Part shown: piece after piece, positions 5,543 through 5,630 of the stretch
Layout: the number at the start of each line of letters is the position of its first letter
Numbering within the stretch: the first letter of the stretch is position 1
Assembly: GCA_024399225.1 (NCBI GenBank)
Contig: JAKSHV010000084.1
Location: 1-5,630, forward strand
Reading direction: 5' to 3'
Source: an archaeon
GTDB lineage: Archaea > Thermoplasmatota > Thermoplasmata > Methanomassiliicoccales > Methanomethylophilaceae
Length of the DNA: 5,630 nucleotides
Notes under the pieces: model-generated
Database searches by the model: none
What the model saw: only the letters and a program-made list of their open reading frames with translations
What the model was told of the DNA's origin: nothing
Made by a program: the position numbers and the translations under genes

Positions 5543-5630
5543 AATACACCAAATGAAGTTAGAAAATCCTCTGAAAATACACCAAATGAAGTTAGAAAAT
5601 CCTCTGAAAATACACCAAATGAAGTTAGAA
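5543..5630. repeat. Perfect 33-bp tandem repeat array, running off the window
   Basis: Units begin at 5545, 5578 and 5611 with no spacers: two full 33-bp copies and the first 20 bases of a third are identical at every position. Each unit holds TACACCAAATGAAG at its start and AAAATCCTCTGAAAA near its end. Two further bases (5543-5544) match leftwards before the repeat stops at the box A of the ATPase gene. The total copy number is unknown because the window ends inside a unit. It is AT-rich and probably an upstream regulatory array of the minus-strand ATPase gene. Confidence 0.95.

Noticed and set aside
5508..5552. Extended N-terminus of the second ATPase from a TTG at 5552
   Set aside because: It would place the box A inside the coding region and adds residues absent from the paralogue; the ATG at 5507 fits the family N-terminus.
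5543..5630. CRISPR array
   Set aside because: The repeats are directly joined with no variable spacers; the whole 33-bp unit is identical each time.
5553..5630. Open reading frame through the tandem repeat on + (11-residue unit beginning MKLENPLKIHQ)
   Set aside because: 33 is a multiple of three, so any stop-free frame of the unit stays open; there is no Shine-Dalgarno, several frames are open at once, and the array abuts a promoter. A coding repeat continuing beyond the window cannot be fully excluded.

Overview
The window looks like chromosome of a methanogenic or thermoplasmata-type euryarchaeon, most likely of the Methanomassiliicoccales. The evidence is: archaeal box A (TATA) elements about 25 bp upstream of probable transcription starts, GGTGA-type Shine-Dalgarno sites, short or absent leaders, pilin-like proteins with an archaeal class III signal motif (RKG followed by GxP), and large DUF4143-type ATPases, which are abundant in gut archaea. 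The placement is inferred from sequence style and recalled family members, not from a search.

Layout, left to right. (1) The C-terminal end of a SufS-type cysteine desulfurase (+, to 301), running in from outside the window. (2) Convergent to it, a two-gene unit on the minus strand (1032 to 315): a 75-aa acidic helical protein with its own box A, a strong Shine-Dalgarno and operator-like repeats, followed by a ~143-aa protein of unknown function. The arrangement resembles a toxin-antitoxin pair, but neither protein is assigned. (3) A three-gene minus-strand operon (2386 to 1104) of small membrane-anchored, pilin-like secreted proteins. They are coupled by a TGAATG junction and an ATGA overlap and are driven by a clear TATA box at 2420-2426. 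(4) A 340-bp AT-rich intergenic region (2396-2743) full of repeats: a 17-bp palindrome, a 19-bp direct repeat at 33-bp spacing, and a second direct repeat also at 33-bp spacing that contains a 21-bp inverted repeat. (5) Two convergent paralogues, each an AAA-type P-loop ATPase fused to a DUF4143 PD-(D/E)XK nuclease-like domain (2744-4135 on +, 5507-4161 on -), with only 25 bp between their stop codons. (6) A perfect 33-bp tandem array at the right edge (5543-5630 and beyond) that abuts the box A of the second ATPase gene.

The most unusual signal is the shared design of the two ATPase genes. Each is preceded by its own tandem repeats with the same 33-bp period, although the sequences differ, and a short motif (TTTTCA-RR-GGA-K-TT) can be aligned between the two promoter regions. 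The second ATPase has Gly in place of the Walker B catalytic Glu while its nuclease-like motif is intact. This suggests a repeat-regulated or repeat-recognising ATPase/nuclease family with one active and one possibly hydrolysis-deficient member. The link between protein and repeats is inference.
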